Positions 28,900-39,359 of a DNA stretch of 64,000 nucleotides are shown here, one piece after another; within the stretch, counting starts at the first letter, position 1, and each line of letters starts with the position of its first letter. Location of the stretch: positions 248,001 through 312,000 of the forward strand of contig NZ_JAAORI010000004.1 in assembly GCF_017696075.1 (NCBI RefSeq). The letters run 5' to 3'. Source of the stretch: Prochlorococcus marinus XMU1411 (GTDB lineage: Bacteria; Cyanobacteriota; Cyanobacteriia; PCC-6307; Cyanobiaceae). The position numbers and the translations under genes were made by a program. The notes beneath the pieces were generated by a model. The model searched no databases and was not told the DNA's origin. It worked only from the letters and a program-made list of their open reading frames with translations.

Positions 28900-29511
28900 T
28901 TGGAAAAATTTAACGTAAATAATATTTCAAACAAAAATAGACAATTTGAATTATTTGGTTCAAATGTAAATACATCAATTAATTTTCAACACGCAAATAA
29001 TCTAAAAATCAAAGGCAAAATCCTAACTGAATGGAGAAATAGAATATACAATCACCAATTCAAAATTTTAAAAGATATTCACAATAAAACTTTGCACCAA
29101 ACAAGTCTTCCTATAAATACAATTTCCAATGAAAGAAAAATTGATCCTTTTTCCTTGCAGCCATTATCATTGAACTTTTGGAGAACCAATCAATATATAC
29201 ACAATGGTCCAGCAATGTATTTTGTAATTGACTCGATGGAGAATTCTAAAATAATCCTTTATATAGGAGAAACAAATTCAGCAAATAAAAGATGGAAGGG
29301 AGAACATGACTGTAAAAATTACCTCATGAACTATAAAGAAGCACTAACTCATAACAAACTCTCAAGTCACCAAGATATTCGTTTCTTCTTAGATGTCCCT
29401 AAAGAAGTTAAATTAAGACGTAAATTAGAACAGCAACTGATATATTTATGGTTACCACCTTTTAATAAAGAAACTCGAGATAGGTGGGCAACTACTTTCA
29501 CAAACAACTAA
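28900..29511 (+). CDS. GIY-YIG-like nuclease domain protein
   Basis: 203 residues. The C-terminal half resembles the GIY-YIG nuclease fold: MYFVID (106-111) for the GIY strand, YIGET (121-125) for YIG, Arg131 and His136 in the following helix, Glu177 as the likely metal ligand, and PPFN (186-189). The N-terminal 100 residues match no domain I know; they include a basic stretch (ILTEWRNRIYNHQFKILK). The function could be DNA cleavage or repair. No partner gene is adjacent. The start is TTG 28900; the nearby ATG at 28886 is in another frame. Confidence 0.75.
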   Translation: MEKFNVNNISNKNRQFELFGSNVNTSINFQHANNLKIKGKILTEWRNRIYNHQFKILKDIHNKTLHQTSLPINTISNERKIDPFSLQPLSLNFWRTNQYIHNGPAMYFVIDSMENSKIILYIGETNSANKRWKGEHDCKNYLMNYKEALTHNKLSSHQDIRFFLDVPKEVKLRRKLEQQLIYLWLPPFNKETRDRWATTFTNN

Positions 29512-29535
29512 AAATTAATTAAATCAATTTAACAA

Positions 29536-31008
29536 ATGCAATTTTCCACATTCCAAAAAAATCTAGATAACTGGCAAGGTGCTTCATTAATTTTTGGAGT
29601 TTTAGAAGAAGAAATTGCAAGCCAACTTGAAAACATAAAATTTGTTATTGACCCAAAATTATTACTAAAAAAAGTTACTCAAAAAAAATTCAAAGGAGAA
29701 AAAGGAAAAACTTTAAGCTTAGAATTTTTAGATCAAAAATTAGAAACTTTAATCATAGTTGGTCTTGGCAAATCAAAAGACCTTAATAAAAGTGATGTAG
29801 AAAACTCTATAGGAAATCTAGTTAGGAAAACTGTTGATAAAAATGAAAAAATCAGCATCTTGCTACCTTGGGAATTTATAAATTCACAAATAGAAATTAA
29901 TCAAATAGCAGAGTCAGTTAGATTATCTGCCTATAAGGATAATAGATTCAATAAGAAAAAAGATGAAAAAAAAGTTCTTAAAGAAATAGAGTTTTTGAAT
30001 TTAAAAAAATTTGAGAATATTAGCTTTGAAGAGACGGCACAAATATGTGAAGGTGTAGAGCTAGCTAGAAGACTTGTAGCAGCCCCTCCAAATAGCCTAA
30101 CGCCTCAGGAAATGTCTATACAAGCTTCTCTAATAGCAAAAGATCATGGTTTGGAAGTGAAAATTTTAGAGGCAAAAGATTGTGAAGATTTAGGAATGGG
30201 TGCATATTTAGCTGTAGCAAAAGGTTCTGATCTAGATCCTAAATTTATACATCTTACTTTAAAGTCAGAGGGGCCTATAAAAGAAAAGATTGCTCTAGTT
30301 GGGAAGGGTTTAACCTTTGATTCTGGAGGATACAATCTGAAAGTAGGAGCATCTCAAATTGAAATGATGAAATATGATATGGGCGGAAGCGCTGCAGTTT
30401 TAGGAGCAGCAAAAGCACTTGGTGCAATAAAACCAAAGGGATTAGAAATTCATTTTATTGTGGCATCTTGCGAAAACATGATAAATGGATCTGCAGTACA
30501 TCCTGGAGATGTAGTTAAAGCATCTAATGGTAAGACAATTGAAATAAATAACACAGATGCAGAGGGTAGACTCACATTAGCTGATGCTTTAACTTACGCA
30601 TCAAATTTAAAACCGGATTCAATAATAGATCTCGCCACTTTAACAGGAGCTATTGTTGTTGCATTAGGGAATGATGTAGCTGGATTTTGGAGTAATAATG
30701 ATAATCTAGCAAATGAGCTAAAAGCTGCATCAGCCCAATCTGGAGAAGAATTATGGCAAATGCCTTTACAAAAATCTTATAAAGAAGGTTTGAAGTCTCA
30801 TATAGCTGACATGAAAAATACAGGTCCAAGAGCAGGTGGCTCAATAACTGCTGCTTTATTTTTAGAAGAATTCTTTGATAAAGAGATTAAATGGGCTCAT
30901 ATTGATATTGCTGGGACTTGTTGGACTGACAAGAATAAGGGGATTAATCCATCAGGTGCAACAGGATTTGGAGTTAAAACTCTTGTTCAATGGATTAAAA
31001 ATAAATAA
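29536..31008 (+). CDS. pepA: Leucyl aminopeptidase (M17)
   Basis: Two-metal cytosolic aminopeptidase, 490 residues. The signature NTDAEGRL is at 339-346. [15 protein letters not shown] (255-269) carries the metal-binding Lys257 and Asp262. [13 protein letters not shown] and the C-terminal HIDIAGTCW are standard. The N-terminal macro-like domain covers about 1-165. The gene starts 24 bases after the GIY-YIG-like gene and ends 11 bases from the convergent msrA. Confidence 0.96.
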   Translation: MQFSTFQKNLDNWQGASLIFGVLEEEIASQLENIKFVIDPKLLLKKVTQKKFKGEKGKTLSLEFLDQKLETLIIVGLGKSKDLNKSDVENSIGNLVRKTVDKNEKISILLPWEFINSQIEINQIAESVRLSAYKDNRFNKKKDEKKVLKEIEFLNLKKFENISFEETAQICEGVELARRLVAAPPNSLTPQEMSIQASLIAKDHGLEVKILEAKDCEDLGMGAYLAVAKGSDLDPKFIHLTLKSEGPIKEKIALVGKGLTFDSGGYNLKVGASQIEMMKYDMGGSAAVLGAAKALGAIKPKGLEIHFIVASCENMINGSAVHPGDVVKASNGKTIEINNTDAEGRLTLADALTYASNLKPDSIIDLATLTGAIVVALGNDVAGFWSNNDNLANELKAASAQSGEELWQMPLQKSYKEGLKSHIADMKNTGPRAGGSITAALFLEEFFDKEIKWAHIDIAGTCWTDKNKGINPSGATGFGVKTLVQWIKNK

Positions 31009-31019
31009 CTATATTTCAA

Positions 31020-31622
31020 TTATTCATTCCAAAGATTTGTTGATCTAGCATTATCGCCCCATAATTTATCCAACCTCTGATCTCTCCCACATGAGAATCT
31101 ATAGAACTTATATTTTAATTCATTTCTCTCAGCGAAATCCTGATGATATTCTTCAGCTAACCAAAATTGACCTTTTGATTTTAGTTCTACAGATATTTTT
31201 TCTAATGGCATACGCAATTCATTAGAGGCCGAAACAATTGCATTTATGGCATCACTTTCCTCGGTGGCATCTTTAAAAAAAATCACTGGCCTATAAGAAT
31301 CTCCACGATCACAAAATTGACCCTTACCATCCAGAGGATCAATATTTCTGAAATAGAGCCTAAGTATCTCGGGTAAAGTTACCAATTTGGAATCATAATT
31401 AACCAAAACCACTTCCTGATGTCCTTCATGATTTTCGTATGTAGGATTTTGTAAATCTCCGCCTGAATAGCCACTTTGTACAAAATTTATCCCCTTTAAT
31501 GACTCTAAATCATGTTCTAAACACCAAAAACAACCCCCTGCAAGAATCAATTCCTCTGCAAAAGCATTCACAGGGTTAATAATTATTAAAAGAGCAATTA
31601 ATAAAGGTAAGAAATATTTCAT
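31020..31622 (-). CDS. msrA: Peptide methionine sulfoxide reductase MsrA, exported
   Basis: Reduces methionine-S-sulfoxide in oxidised proteins. The active-site motif GGCFWC gives Cys31 and Cys34. NPTYENHEGHQEVVLV and WLAEEYHQDF also fit MsrA. Unlike cytosolic forms it begins with a signal peptide (KYFLPLLIALLIIINPVNAFA, about 2-22), so it should act in the periplasm or thylakoid lumen. It lies 16 bases after lpxB on the same strand. Confidence 0.93.
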   Translation of the reverse strand: MKYFLPLLIALLIIINPVNAFAEELILAGGCFWCLEHDLESLKGINFVQSGYSGGDLQNPTYENHEGHQEVVLVNYDSKLVTLPEILRLYFRNIDPLDGKGQFCDRGDSYRPVIFFKDATEESDAINAIVSASNELRMPLEKISVELKSKGQFWLAEEYHQDFAERNELKYKFYRFSCGRDQRLDKLWGDNARSTNLWNE

Positions 31623-31638
31623 TTTTTTATTATAAAGT

Positions 31639-32817
31639 TCAAATAATAGAATTAATAATCTCTTTAGCAGCTCTCTGGACTACGCCCTTTTCTCCTAATT
31701 CTTTTTTTAGAAAAGCATAACCTTTTTTAATTTTTATATTTTCTGACTTCCCTTCAAGAATTCTACAAGATTTATAAAAGATTTTCTTTTCGACAAAGTC
31801 TCTTTGTACAAATTCAGGGATGATTAACTTATTAACTAACAAATTTACAGGGGAAATAAATTTAACTTTGAAATTGAGAATTTTTTTTGCAATAAAAGCA
31901 GTTACCCTACTTACTCTATAACCAACAATCTGTGGGATTCCATATAAAGCTAATTCCATATTAACTGTCCCAGATTTACAAAGCGCAATTTTAGTGAGGG
32001 AATAAATATAAGGCTTTAATTTTGCACTATCTTTTTGAGAAATCACAAGTCCTTTAACTTGATATTTTCTAAAGGCTTTTTTGAATATTTCATCAAAAGC
32101 ATCCCGACAGGAAGGAATGAAGACAACCAAACTTGGATATTTTTGTTGTAATTTTTTAGCCGCTCTCATAAAAGTAGGTAATATATATCGCAATTCTTGA
32201 GGTCTTGATGCAGGCATTAAAAGTATAATGTTTTGATCTGGGCGAAGGTTCAAAATATTTCTGGCATCCTTCTTTAGAGGAAGTTTTTTTGTTAAATCAA
32301 TCATCGGGTGTCCAACCCAAAAAACATTTCCGCCCCTCTTTTTATAAAATGCTGCTTCTTTCTTGAAAATTGCAAAAATCTTATCTGAAAATTTAATTAG
32401 ATTCGTTGTAGTATTATTACCAACTCTCCAAGCCCACTCTTGAGGAGCAATATAGTAAAAAATTGGAATTTTAGTCTTCGATTTTTTTAATTTTGTACCA
32501 ATTTTTATATTGGGTCCCATATAGTCAATCAAAATTAAGCAATCAGGAGGATATCTTTTTAGTAATTTATAGAACCTTTTTTGAATTATTATTGTTGGAA
32601 TAATAAGAGGTAAAGCCTCCCAAATTCCAATTGCACTAATTGATGTAGTATCTTGAAGAATTTTTACACCTTCTTTCTTCATCCTTTCCCCGCCTAAACC
32701 GCAAATTTCTAAATCTATAGATTTTTTTTTAGCTTCATCTAATAATGCTTTTGATAACAAGCTTCCGTGCAAATCTCCAGAGACTTCTCCAGTACTTATA
32801 AATATCTTTTTTTTCAT
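31639..32817 (-). CDS. lpxB: Lipid-A-disaccharide synthase
   Basis: GT19 glycosyltransferase that joins UDP-diacylglucosamine and lipid X into the lipid A disaccharide. The 392-residue length is normal. Motifs are STGEVSGDLHG (8-18), GLGGERMKKEG, and the C-terminal CKSGTVNMELALYGIPQIVGYR. It is the last lipid A gene of the reverse-strand operon; its ATG overlaps the lpxA stop by four bases. Confidence 0.95.
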   Translation of the reverse strand: MKKKIFISTGEVSGDLHGSLLSKALLDEAKKKSIDLEICGLGGERMKKEGVKILQDTTSISAIGIWEALPLIIPTIIIQKRFYKLLKRYPPDCLILIDYMGPNIKIGTKLKKSKTKIPIFYYIAPQEWAWRVGNNTTTNLIKFSDKIFAIFKKEAAFYKKRGGNVFWVGHPMIDLTKKLPLKKDARNILNLRPDQNIILLMPASRPQELRYILPTFMRAAKKLQQKYPSLVVFIPSCRDAFDEIFKKAFRKYQVKGLVISQKDSAKLKPYIYSLTKIALCKSGTVNMELALYGIPQIVGYRVSRVTAFIAKKILNFKVKFISPVNLLVNKLIIPEFVQRDFVEKKIFYKSCRILEGKSENIKIKKGYAFLKKELGEKGVVQRAAKEIINSII

Positions 32818-33656
32818 ACATTCACTACAGGCATTGGTCCTCGTCTTTCTTTAGATATTGACTCTTTTAAAAAACTACATAATCTTGAAGATGAAATATC
32901 TAATTCTCCTTTCATTACTTTTTCTAATGAATTTGAAATCGCATCATTAGATTTAAAAAGTATATTCCAAGTACTTTGAAGTAATTTTAAGTCAAAATCT
33001 TTATTTTCTATTAAACCACTTCTCTTAATTCCAATTCTATTTAAACCTCTCAATCTTCCTGGATGCCCTTCGGCCAAACAAAAAGGAGGTACATCTCTAT
33101 CTACTCTAGTCATCCCTCCAATCATTGCTAAATATCCAATATGTACAAACTGATGAATACCTAAACAACCACCAATAATAGCTTTATCTTCAATCTTTAC
33201 ATGGCCTGCAACTTGAACACTATTTGATAAAACTATCCTATTACCAAGTTCACAATTATGGCCGATGTGAGTGTAAGCCATCAACAAATTATTATTGCCA
33301 ATAATAGTTTTTTCTCCTTCATCAGTTGCTTTATTTATAGTTACACATTCTCTGAAAGTATTATTATCTCCAATAATTACTTCAGTAGGGGCCCCTTTAT
33401 ATTTAAGGTCCTGTGGATCAAGACCTATAAAAACACTCGGGAAAACTTTATTATTTATACCAATTTGAGTTTTTCCTGAAATAACAGCATTCGGTCCTAT
33501 TACGGTTCCTTTCCCGATTGTCACATTAGGACCGACAATAGCTCCTTGAGAAATAGTAACCCCATCATGTAATTCGGCACTGGGATCAACAAAAGCATTT
33601 GGGTGCACTTTTACACCACTAAAGCTTGCTCCTAATTCAGTATTTTTATTATCCAT
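32814..33656 (-). CDS. lpxA: UDP-N-acetylglucosamine acyltransferase
   Basis: First enzyme of lipid A synthesis, a left-handed beta-helix of hexapeptide repeats. Repeats such as VTISQG, AIVGPN and VTIGKG run through about 20-190, and the C-terminal helical part follows. THIGHNC (about 129-135) holds the catalytic His, probably His133. ATG 33656 is chosen (280 residues); TTG 33668 would overlap fabZ by eight bases. The order fabZ-lpxA-lpxB matches many Gram-negative bacteria. Confidence 0.95.
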   Translation of the reverse strand: MDNKNTELGASFSGVKVHPNAFVDPSAELHDGVTISQGAIVGPNVTIGKGTVIGPNAVISGKTQIGINNKVFPSVFIGLDPQDLKYKGAPTEVIIGDNNTFRECVTINKATDEGEKTIIGNNNLLMAYTHIGHNCELGNRIVLSNSVQVAGHVKIEDKAIIGGCLGIHQFVHIGYLAMIGGMTRVDRDVPPFCLAEGHPGRLRGLNRIGIKRSGLIENKDFDLKLLQSTWNILFKSNDAISNSLEKVMKGELDISSSRLCSFLKESISKERRGPMPVVNV

Positions 33657-33660
33657 ATCC

Positions 33661-34119
33661 CTAATCAACTAATGAAAACATTAATTCTCCAGCACAAACT
33701 AACTTCCCATCAACATGCGCCTCACCTTTAACCTTACCAAATCTTTGTCTTTTAATAGATAATAACTCACAAGAAATTATCAGTTGATCTCCAGGCACAA
33801 CTGGTTTTCTGAATTTAACATTATTGATTCCAGCAAAGACGAAAAGTCCTTTAGGGAGATCGGGCATTTGCGTTACAATAATTCCACCAACTTGAGCCAT
33901 TGATTCAACAATAAGAACCCCAGGCATCAAGGGTCTTTCCGGAAAATGTCCCTGAAATTGAGGCTCATTAATAGTTACATTTTTTACTGCAACAGCTCTT
34001 TCCCCAGGGATATGCTCTATTACTTTGTCCACAAGAGCAAAAGGATATCTGTGAGGTAACAAACCTAGTATGTGCTCAGAGGAAAGTTGATTATTTTCAC
34101 TGGATAATTTCTTTTCCAA
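33661..34119 (-). CDS. fabZ: (3R)-hydroxyacyl-ACP dehydratase FabZ
   Basis: Hot-dog-fold dehydratase of fatty acid elongation, 152 residues. [14 protein letters not shown] (20-33) and [22 protein letters not shown] in segments at 55-76 give the catalytic His58 and Glu72. It lies between lpxC and lpxA, which share its 3-hydroxyacyl-ACP substrate pool. The start is TTG 34119. lpxC ends 17 bases upstream. Confidence 0.95.
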   Translation of the reverse strand: MEKKLSSENNQLSSEHILGLLPHRYPFALVDKVIEHIPGERAVAVKNVTINEPQFQGHFPERPLMPGVLIVESMAQVGGIIVTQMPDLPKGLFVFAGINNVKFRKPVVPGDQLIISCELLSIKRQRFGKVKGEAHVDGKLVCAGELMFSLVD

Positions 34120-34136
34120 AACAATTAAAGATAAAG

Positions 34137-34973
34137 TTAATTTTTTAGGGATGAGGCCAATAAAGCATTTAAAGAATGTGATCCTTTATAAACTATGATT
34201 TGAGCCTTAGGTAACCCTACCAAAGCCAAGTCCCCAATTAGGTCTAAAATTTTATGTCTTATTGGTTCATTATCAAATCTTAATGGTGGATTAACCCATT
34301 TATCCCCGTCACAAACAAGGGCATTTTCCAAACTTCCGCCTTTTATTAATCCAAGTTCATTTAACTCTTGAAATTGATCTTTAAAACCAAATGTTCGTGC
34401 AGGAGCAATCATTTCAACAAAACTTTTTGGATTTAAATCAATCACATAAGTTTGATTCCCAATTGCTTTATAGGCAAAGCTTATAGTGGATATAATTGTA
34501 GTTTTTTCAGAAGGAGTGGCTGCTATAACTGAGTCTTCTTTATTTAAAATTATTGATTTATTTATCTCTCTAAAGAAATTATCTGGTCTAGCTGCCTTTT
34601 TTATCCCTACTTCTTCAAAATCTCTAACCCACTGGATTGCCGATCCATCTAAAAGTGGAATCTCTTTTCCATCAACCTCAATATGTATATAACTTAGCCC
34701 GCACCCTGCCATTGCAGATAATAAATGTTCAATGGTATATAAATTTCTGCCTCCTAATTTAACAGCTGTACAAAGCATCGTACTTCCAATTAAATCTTGA
34801 GTCAGCTTAAAAATTTCATTTGGTTTATCTTTAAAAGAAACATAATATCCTTCTTTTTCGTATGAAGAAATCCTAACTCTTGTTTTTTCTCCACTATGAA
34901 GACCTATACCTTCCTTGGAGATCACGCCAGCCAAGGTATAGCAGGAATCATAATTAGTTGGCCAAGAAAACAC
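34137..34973 (-). CDS. lpxC: UDP-3-O-acyl-N-acetylglucosamine deacetylase
   Basis: Zinc deacetylase and committed step of lipid A synthesis, 278 residues. The catalytic set is complete by comparison with E. coli numbering: His83 (IEHLLSAM), His240 and Asp244 ([11 protein letters not shown]), and His266 (KGSHSLNA). The start GTG 34973 follows the stop of the BamA-like gene with no spacer (TAA then GTG), which indicates tight translational coupling. Confidence 0.95.
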   Translation of the reverse strand: MFSWPTNYDSCYTLAGVISKEGIGLHSGEKTRVRISSYEKEGYYVSFKDKPNEIFKLTQDLIGSTMLCTAVKLGGRNLYTIEHLLSAMAGCGLSYIHIEVDGKEIPLLDGSAIQWVRDFEEVGIKKAARPDNFFREINKSIILNKEDSVIAATPSEKTTIISTISFAYKAIGNQTYVIDLNPKSFVEMIAPARTFGFKDQFQELNELGLIKGGSLENALVCDGDKWVNPPLRFDNEPIRHKILDLIGDLALVGLPKAQIIVYKGSHSLNALLASSLKN

Positions 34974-37112
34974 TTAAAACTTCCATCCAACTCCTAGTGT
35001 ATATCTCCAATCCCCACTAAGGTCCTTACTTGCGACATCTAATCTTAATGGCCCAATTGGCGTTTTTACTCCAATTCCTCCACCCAATGAATAGCCAGAA
35101 CCTGATTTCTGCAACAATTTACCAGGTTTTCCTGGTACATCCTCTTGAGAATCTAAATCACTACCTGCATCAGCAAATAAAGCTCCTGATATCATTCGCC
35201 AAACAGGGAATCTATATTCTACAGTTCCCTCCACAAAACTTTTACTTACAGCTAAATCACATGATCCCCAACCTCTGACAGATGATGTTCCTCCCATGCA
35301 AAATGCTTCATAAGGAGGCAATTCTCCGATAATAGTTCCAGCCTTAAATTGAAAACCGATTGCTTGAGGACAATCTTGGCTGTCATAGTTATTAGTCCTG
35401 CATGCTTTAGTTAAATTTATCAATTTTGTAGGGACAAAAAATGAATAGGAAGCTAATAATCTATTAAAAGTAGGGGAATTTTTACCCATTGAAAAAAACT
35501 GTTCACTCCCAAAAGCTAATTTATTTCCTGAAGTTGGGTTTACAGAATTATTCAAATTATTTCTTGATGTACTAGCAACAACACTTACTAATGTATTTTC
35601 TTCAGGGCAAGATCCATCATTTGGAGTAAATCCAATACAGATAATATCACTTATATTTTCTTTGGTTGTAGTTGGGGTAATATCACCATAAGGTTTTTTA
35701 TTACCACTACCATCTATCATCTCTACTTTCTTAAAATTCATTCCTGCTAACACTCGCCATTTAGCGACTTTAAAGGGATCTCCACCATTGAGTGGCCTTG
35801 AGAAAGAAAATCCGCCTCCAGTTTTTTCTAAAACTATAGATGAAAAAGTATCGGAGCTTGATGGTGTTTGATCATCTACAGCATATATTTTCCCATTCTT
35901 CTCACTTTTAAATTCTTGTGGATAATCTCTACTTAGAAATATATTTGTTCTAAAAGAAGTTTTATGAATATCGCCTTTAATCCATGGGTCAGTTAAAGAA
36001 AAATTATAAGTTGTGGAATATTCTCCAAAATTAAGATTTAGATTAGTTGACCAGGCCCTACCAAGAGCATTTGTTTCCTGCAGACCAATTGAAGCAAATA
36101 TCCCTGAACTATTGCTATAACCAAGACCACCTGTTAATGATCCTGTTCTTTGCTCACTTAAGTCTAAAAAAATTATGACTTGTCCAGGGTTTGAATTATC
36201 AGGGCCCAGAGATACCTTTACATCATCAAAAAGTGATGTGGCATATAGTCTTTTGATATCTGCTTCTAAAACTTTTCTGTTAAATATAGTCCCAGGTTGA
36301 GTTCTTAGCTCTCTTTTAATAACCCAATCTTTTGTTTTTCCTTTTCTAGGTTTTCCATCAATCATAGGTTCTCCATCAGAACCAGGGAATCTCAACTCAA
36401 TATCTGATATAATTCCCGCGCTAACATTTAAAGATACTATTCCTTCATCAGAGATTCTATCTGGGCCTGAAATTCTAACTAAAGAGTACCCTTTTTTTTC
36501 ATAACTTTTTTTTATTGTATTTATTTTATTTTGCAATTCATTTAGGTTAAGAGTTGTACCATAATAATTTTTAAAAATACTATCTATGTATTCATTAGAA
36601 ATTAAGGAGTTTTTTGGCTTGATTTCTACTTTCTTCAGAATCGGATTAGGCACTACATTTACAATTAGCCTCACTCCTAATGGTCCATCTTGAGACTTTA
36701 TATTAACTCCTGAAAACCAACCACTAGCATATATTGCATTAAGGTCTTGATTTAAAATTTGATTATTAATAATACTTCCTGGTTTTATACTCATAGAGTC
36801 ATATGCAGCCAACTCAAGTTTTCTACCCTCAGGGTTATTTTCCCAACCCTTGATTATTATTTCTGAGATAAGAACGTTTTCTTGATTAATATTTTCCTTT
36901 TTTTCTGCAACAAAGACATCTTTCTCTTGTTCAATATCAAAACTATGAAATAAAACATTGTTAAACGTATTTATTTCTGAATTTGTGAATGATTGCTCAA
37001 AGTCATTTTGCAAATACTTGGCAGCTAATTCTGAATTATTTGATACCACCATCAAGGGAGGTAGAGCAATATTTGTGAAAAACTTACTAATTTTTAAAAA
37101 ATGTTTTTGCAT
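34974..37112 (-). CDS. bamA: Omp85-family outer membrane assembly protein (BamA-like)
   Basis: 712 residues. An N-terminal segment of about 110 residues includes a hydrophobic start and an Asn/Glu-rich linker. Three POTRA-like repeats follow at about 110-320 (for example VLISEIIIKGW, LKKVEIKPKNSLIS, GIISDIELRFPG). A C-terminal beta-barrel begins near GSLTGGLGYSNSSG and includes the conserved SSVRGWG loop and a final strand ending in a terminal aromatic (VGWKF). It inserts beta-barrel proteins into the outer membrane. It leads the lpxC-fabZ-lpxA-lpxB operon. Confidence 0.92.
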   Translation of the reverse strand: MQKHFLKISKFFTNIALPPLMVVSNNSELAAKYLQNDFEQSFTNSEINTFNNVLFHSFDIEQEKDVFVAEKKENINQENVLISEIIIKGWENNPEGRKLELAAYDSMSIKPGSIINNQILNQDLNAIYASGWFSGVNIKSQDGPLGVRLIVNVVPNPILKKVEIKPKNSLISNEYIDSIFKNYYGTTLNLNELQNKINTIKKSYEKKGYSLVRISGPDRISDEGIVSLNVSAGIISDIELRFPGSDGEPMIDGKPRKGKTKDWVIKRELRTQPGTIFNRKVLEADIKRLYATSLFDDVKVSLGPDNSNPGQVIIFLDLSEQRTGSLTGGLGYSNSSGIFASIGLQETNALGRAWSTNLNLNFGEYSTTYNFSLTDPWIKGDIHKTSFRTNIFLSRDYPQEFKSEKNGKIYAVDDQTPSSSDTFSSIVLEKTGGGFSFSRPLNGGDPFKVAKWRVLAGMNFKKVEMIDGSGNKKPYGDITPTTTKENISDIICIGFTPNDGSCPEENTLVSVVASTSRNNLNNSVNPTSGNKLAFGSEQFFSMGKNSPTFNRLLASYSFFVPTKLINLTKACRTNNYDSQDCPQAIGFQFKAGTIIGELPPYEAFCMGGTSSVRGWGSCDLAVSKSFVEGTVEYRFPVWRMISGALFADAGSDLDSQEDVPGKPGKLLQKSGSGYSLGGGIGVKTPIGPLRLDVASKDLSGDWRYTLGVGWKF

Positions 37113-37158
37113 AGTATTTTTTTATTATTGAAAATGAAGCAAAACTTGTTTAAGTTAA

Positions 37159-37887
37159 TTAAATAAAATTGTTTATTCTTTGGTTAATTTCACTATAAGC
37201 CTCAATTAACCCACCTAAATCATTCCTAAATCTGTCTTTATCCAGACTTACAATTGTATCACTTTTCTGATTGAGATCCCACAATCTACAATTATCAGGA
37301 CTTATTTCATCTCCAAGTAATATGTTATTTTGAAAATCATAACCAAACTCCAACTTGAAATCTACAAGTTGAAGCTTAATATTTTTAAAAAACTTTTTCA
37401 GGATTTCATTTATCTTTATAGTTAGATCTATTATTAATTCTAAATCTTTAGAGCTTATTATATTCATTAACGCAATCCTATCTTTTGTAATTAAAGGATC
37501 ATTAAGTTCATCGTCTTTAAAATAGATATCGATTAATGGTTTTGCCAGGACAGTGCCAGATTTAATAGAAGTTTGTTTACACAAAGAACCATAGGCTGTA
37601 TTTCTAAGAACAATTTCTAATGGAATTATTTTTATTTTTTTTGCAATCATTGTATATTCATTTTTAAGTTCAAGAAAATGAGTTGGGATACTATTCTTCG
37701 TAAGAATTTCAAAAATTCTTGCACTTATTAGGCAATTAAGTTTACCCTTTCCTTCAAATTTAGCTTTTTTCAAAGCATTAAAAGCAGTTGCATCATCTTT
37801 AAATTCGATTACTACTTTGTCTGCATCATTATGAGAAAATACTTTTTTTGCTTTACCTTCATAAATCAATTCATGTTTATCATTCAT
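37159..37887 (-). CDS. purC: SAICAR synthetase
   Basis: Purine pathway enzyme joining CAIR and aspartate, 242 residues. ELIYEGKAKKVF is the ATP-binding start. ARIFEILTKNSIPTHFLE, EIVLRNTAYGSLCK and DFKLEFGYD are standard motifs. It is divergent from purD across a 136-base spacer, so the two purine genes may share regulatory sites, although I see no recognisable operator there. Confidence 0.95.
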   Translation of the reverse strand: MNDKHELIYEGKAKKVFSHNDADKVVIEFKDDATAFNALKKAKFEGKGKLNCLISARIFEILTKNSIPTHFLELKNEYTMIAKKIKIIPLEIVLRNTAYGSLCKQTSIKSGTVLAKPLIDIYFKDDELNDPLITKDRIALMNIISSKDLELIIDLTIKINEILKKFFKNIKLQLVDFKLEFGYDFQNNILLGDEISPDNCRLWDLNQKSDTIVSLDKDRFRNDLGGLIEAYSEINQRINNFI

Positions 37888-38023
37888 TAATTTAAGACCT
37901 CACGAGATTACTAAAAGTAGGATTTTTAATTAACATAATTATTAGAGATCAACTTATTAAAAAGGTTTATTTCATTTTAACTGATTTTTCATCTAAACCT
38001 CATAGCCTTCAAGAAACAAATTA

Positions 38024-39355
38024 ATGAGTATTAATTCAAAAAATTTTAAGAGCCTCAGTATATTAGAAAATATTTTAATAATTGGAAATGGAGGAAGAGA
38101 AAATTCTTTAGCTTGGGCAATTCAAAAAAATGAATTAGTCAAAAAAATTTATTTAATCCCTGGTAACGCTGGATCAGAAAGAATAAATAAATGTGAAAGA
38201 ATAAAAATCAACATTAATAATCAAACTGATTTAGTAGAAAAGCTTAATTTTTTAAAAATAGATTTAATAGTAATTGGACCAGAAATACCATTAGCAAATG
38301 GTTTAGCAGATTTACTTCGAAAAAAAGGCTTTAAAGTATTTGGCCCCGGGAAAGATGGCGCAAAATTGGAATCAAGCAAATCTTGGGCTAAAGAATTCAT
38401 GAAAGACGCAAATATCCCAACTTCAAACTTTTGGAAAGTTAATTCTCTAAAAGAAGCCAAAAAAATTATCCAATCATCAACCATACCGCTTGTAGTTAAA
38501 GCAGATGGTTTAGCTTCAGGTAAAGGCGTTTTTATTCCTGATTCAAAAGATGAATGTTTAAGAGCAGCAGAATCAATCTTCAATGGTAAGTTTGGCAATT
38601 CTGGAAATGTTATAGTTCTTGAAGAAAAAATTGAGGGGCCAGAAGTTTCAGTTTTTGCTCTATGTGATGGACAGAAATTTATATTACTACCAACTGCACA
38701 AGATCATAAACGTCTCAAAGAGAAAGATAAAGGTCCTAATACTGGAGGCATGGGAGCTTATTCTCCTGCCCCATTATTAACAGATGATTACCTAGATAAA
38801 ATAACTAAAGAAATAATTGAACCAACTATAAATGAATTAAATAAAAAAAATATCGATTACAAAGGAGTAATTTATTTTGGATTAATGCTCACAAAATCAG
38901 GGGCAAAAGTTATAGAATACAACTGCAGGTTTGGAGATCCAGAATGCCAAACAATAATGCCTTTGATGGATAAAAGTTTTGTATTTCTTTTAGAAAAATG
39001 CGCAATGGGAAAATTAACTGGTTCTGAAAAAATTGATACTCCTGATAAGTTAAGTGGTTGTGTTATTGCTACCTCAAAAGGTTATCCAAACAAATATAAA
39101 ACTGGTTTTCCCATATCAATAGGCAAGATTGATGCAACTGATTGCCAGATTTTTGACTCGGGTACCTGTTTTAGCAAAAATGGGGAATTACTTACTGATG
39201 GTGGGAGAGTTCTGAGTATTGTCTGTCAAGATAAAGATTTTGATCGGGTTTTTGATAAAGCATACAAAAATTTAAAAGAAATAGATTTTGATGGTATCTA
39301 TTTTAGAAATGATATAGGTCATCAAGTTAGAAAAAACTTTTCAACAGAGAATTAA
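38024..39355 (+). CDS. purD: Phosphoribosylamine--glycine ligase (GARS)
   Basis: ATP-grasp enzyme of purine synthesis, 443 residues. NILIIGNGGRENSLAW near the start, IPLVVKADGLASGKGVFI in the ATP-grasp domain, PNTGGMGAYSPAP, and EYNCRFGDPECQ at the metal site are all present. About 12 residues precede the usual family start, so a slightly later initiation is possible. nblS begins five bases after the stop. Confidence 0.95.
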   Translation: MSINSKNFKSLSILENILIIGNGGRENSLAWAIQKNELVKKIYLIPGNAGSERINKCERIKININNQTDLVEKLNFLKIDLIVIGPEIPLANGLADLLRKKGFKVFGPGKDGAKLESSKSWAKEFMKDANIPTSNFWKVNSLKEAKKIIQSSTIPLVVKADGLASGKGVFIPDSKDECLRAAESIFNGKFGNSGNVIVLEEKIEGPEVSVFALCDGQKFILLPTAQDHKRLKEKDKGPNTGGMGAYSPAPLLTDDYLDKITKEIIEPTINELNKKNIDYKGVIYFGLMLTKSGAKVIEYNCRFGDPECQTIMPLMDKSFVFLLEKCAMGKLTGSEKIDTPDKLSGCVIATSKGYPNKYKTGFPISIGKIDATDCQIFDSGTCFSKNGELLTDGGRVLSIVCQDKDFDRVFDKAYKNLKEIDFDGIYFRNDIGHQVRKNFSTEN

Positions 39356-39359
39356 GCTT

